DNA of 13,268 nucleotides from Arenicellales bacterium. Its GTDB lineage: Bacteria > Pseudomonadota > Gammaproteobacteria > BMS3Bbin11. Where the stretch lies: assembly GCA_029287965.1 (NCBI GenBank), contig JARFQC010000121.1:1-13268 (forward strand). Reading direction: 5' to 3'. The notes beneath the pieces are model-generated. The model was not told where the DNA came from and did no database searches. It saw nothing but the letters and a program-made list of their open reading frames with translations. Below are positions 13,238-13,268 of the stretch, piece by piece; the stretch's first letter is position 1; every line of letters starts with the position of its first letter. Both the position numbers and the translations under genes were made by a program.

Positions 13238-13268
13238 TACAGTCTGGTCTCTGTCTGCAGACTCCCTG

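Noticed and set aside
13241..13263. Hairpin AGTCTG / CAGACT after the tRNA
   Set aside because: Six base pairs with an 11-nt loop and no T-run before the window ends; too weak to call a terminator.

Overview
The window reads as core chromosome of a gammaproteobacterium. The run pncC–thpR–recA–recX–alaS–lysC–csrA–tRNA-Ser(GCU) is a well-known gammaproteobacterial order: recA-recX-alaS-csrA-tRNA-Ser as in E. coli, with lysC between alaS and csrA as in Pseudomonas. LexA carries a DNA-recognition region (TSRGTVHRY, residues 37-45) unlike that of E. coli. This fits a deeper-branching lineage, for example something near the Chromatiales or Ectothiorhodospira group; the lineage is inference, the gene order is seen.

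Left edge (1-632): the last 29 codons of tag (3-methyladenine DNA glycosylase I), then a SixA-type phosphohistidine phosphatase gene. The SixA reading frame is intact except for two in-frame amber codons that flank its catalytic RH pair.

Metal-uptake block (about 640-5128, + strand): a small secreted protein of DUF2946-like appearance, a 216-bp intergenic leader with two strong inverted repeats, an outer-membrane porin-like protein with a His/Glu-rich loop, a ZnuA-like periplasmic metal-binding protein and a ZnuB-like permease. A secreted protein of unknown function, built from two copies of one domain, follows. No ABC ATPase is present, so the importer must borrow one encoded elsewhere or work in some other way. 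The likely flow is porin to binding protein to permease, probably for zinc.

Divergent centre (5138-6367): a rhodanese-domain protein and LexA lie on the minus strand. The lexA–pncC intergenic region holds opposed candidate promoters and a GTTC-N7-GTTC direct repeat with a further inverted GAAC half-site, a candidate LexA operator of non-E. coli type.

Right half (6368-13268, + strand): pncC and thpR overlap by 8 bp. RecA follows with its own strong ribosome binding site, and recX overlaps the recA stop if its CTG start is real. Then come alaS, lysC (with a probable internal start for a beta subunit), csrA and tRNA-Ser(GCU). These are housekeeping genes for DNA repair, translation, aspartate-family amino acid synthesis and post-transcriptional regulation. 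I see no insertion sequence, phage gene, CRISPR array or toxin system. The most unusual parts are the double-amber sixA, the ATPase-less metal module with its structured leader and duplicated-domain protein, and the lexA operator region.
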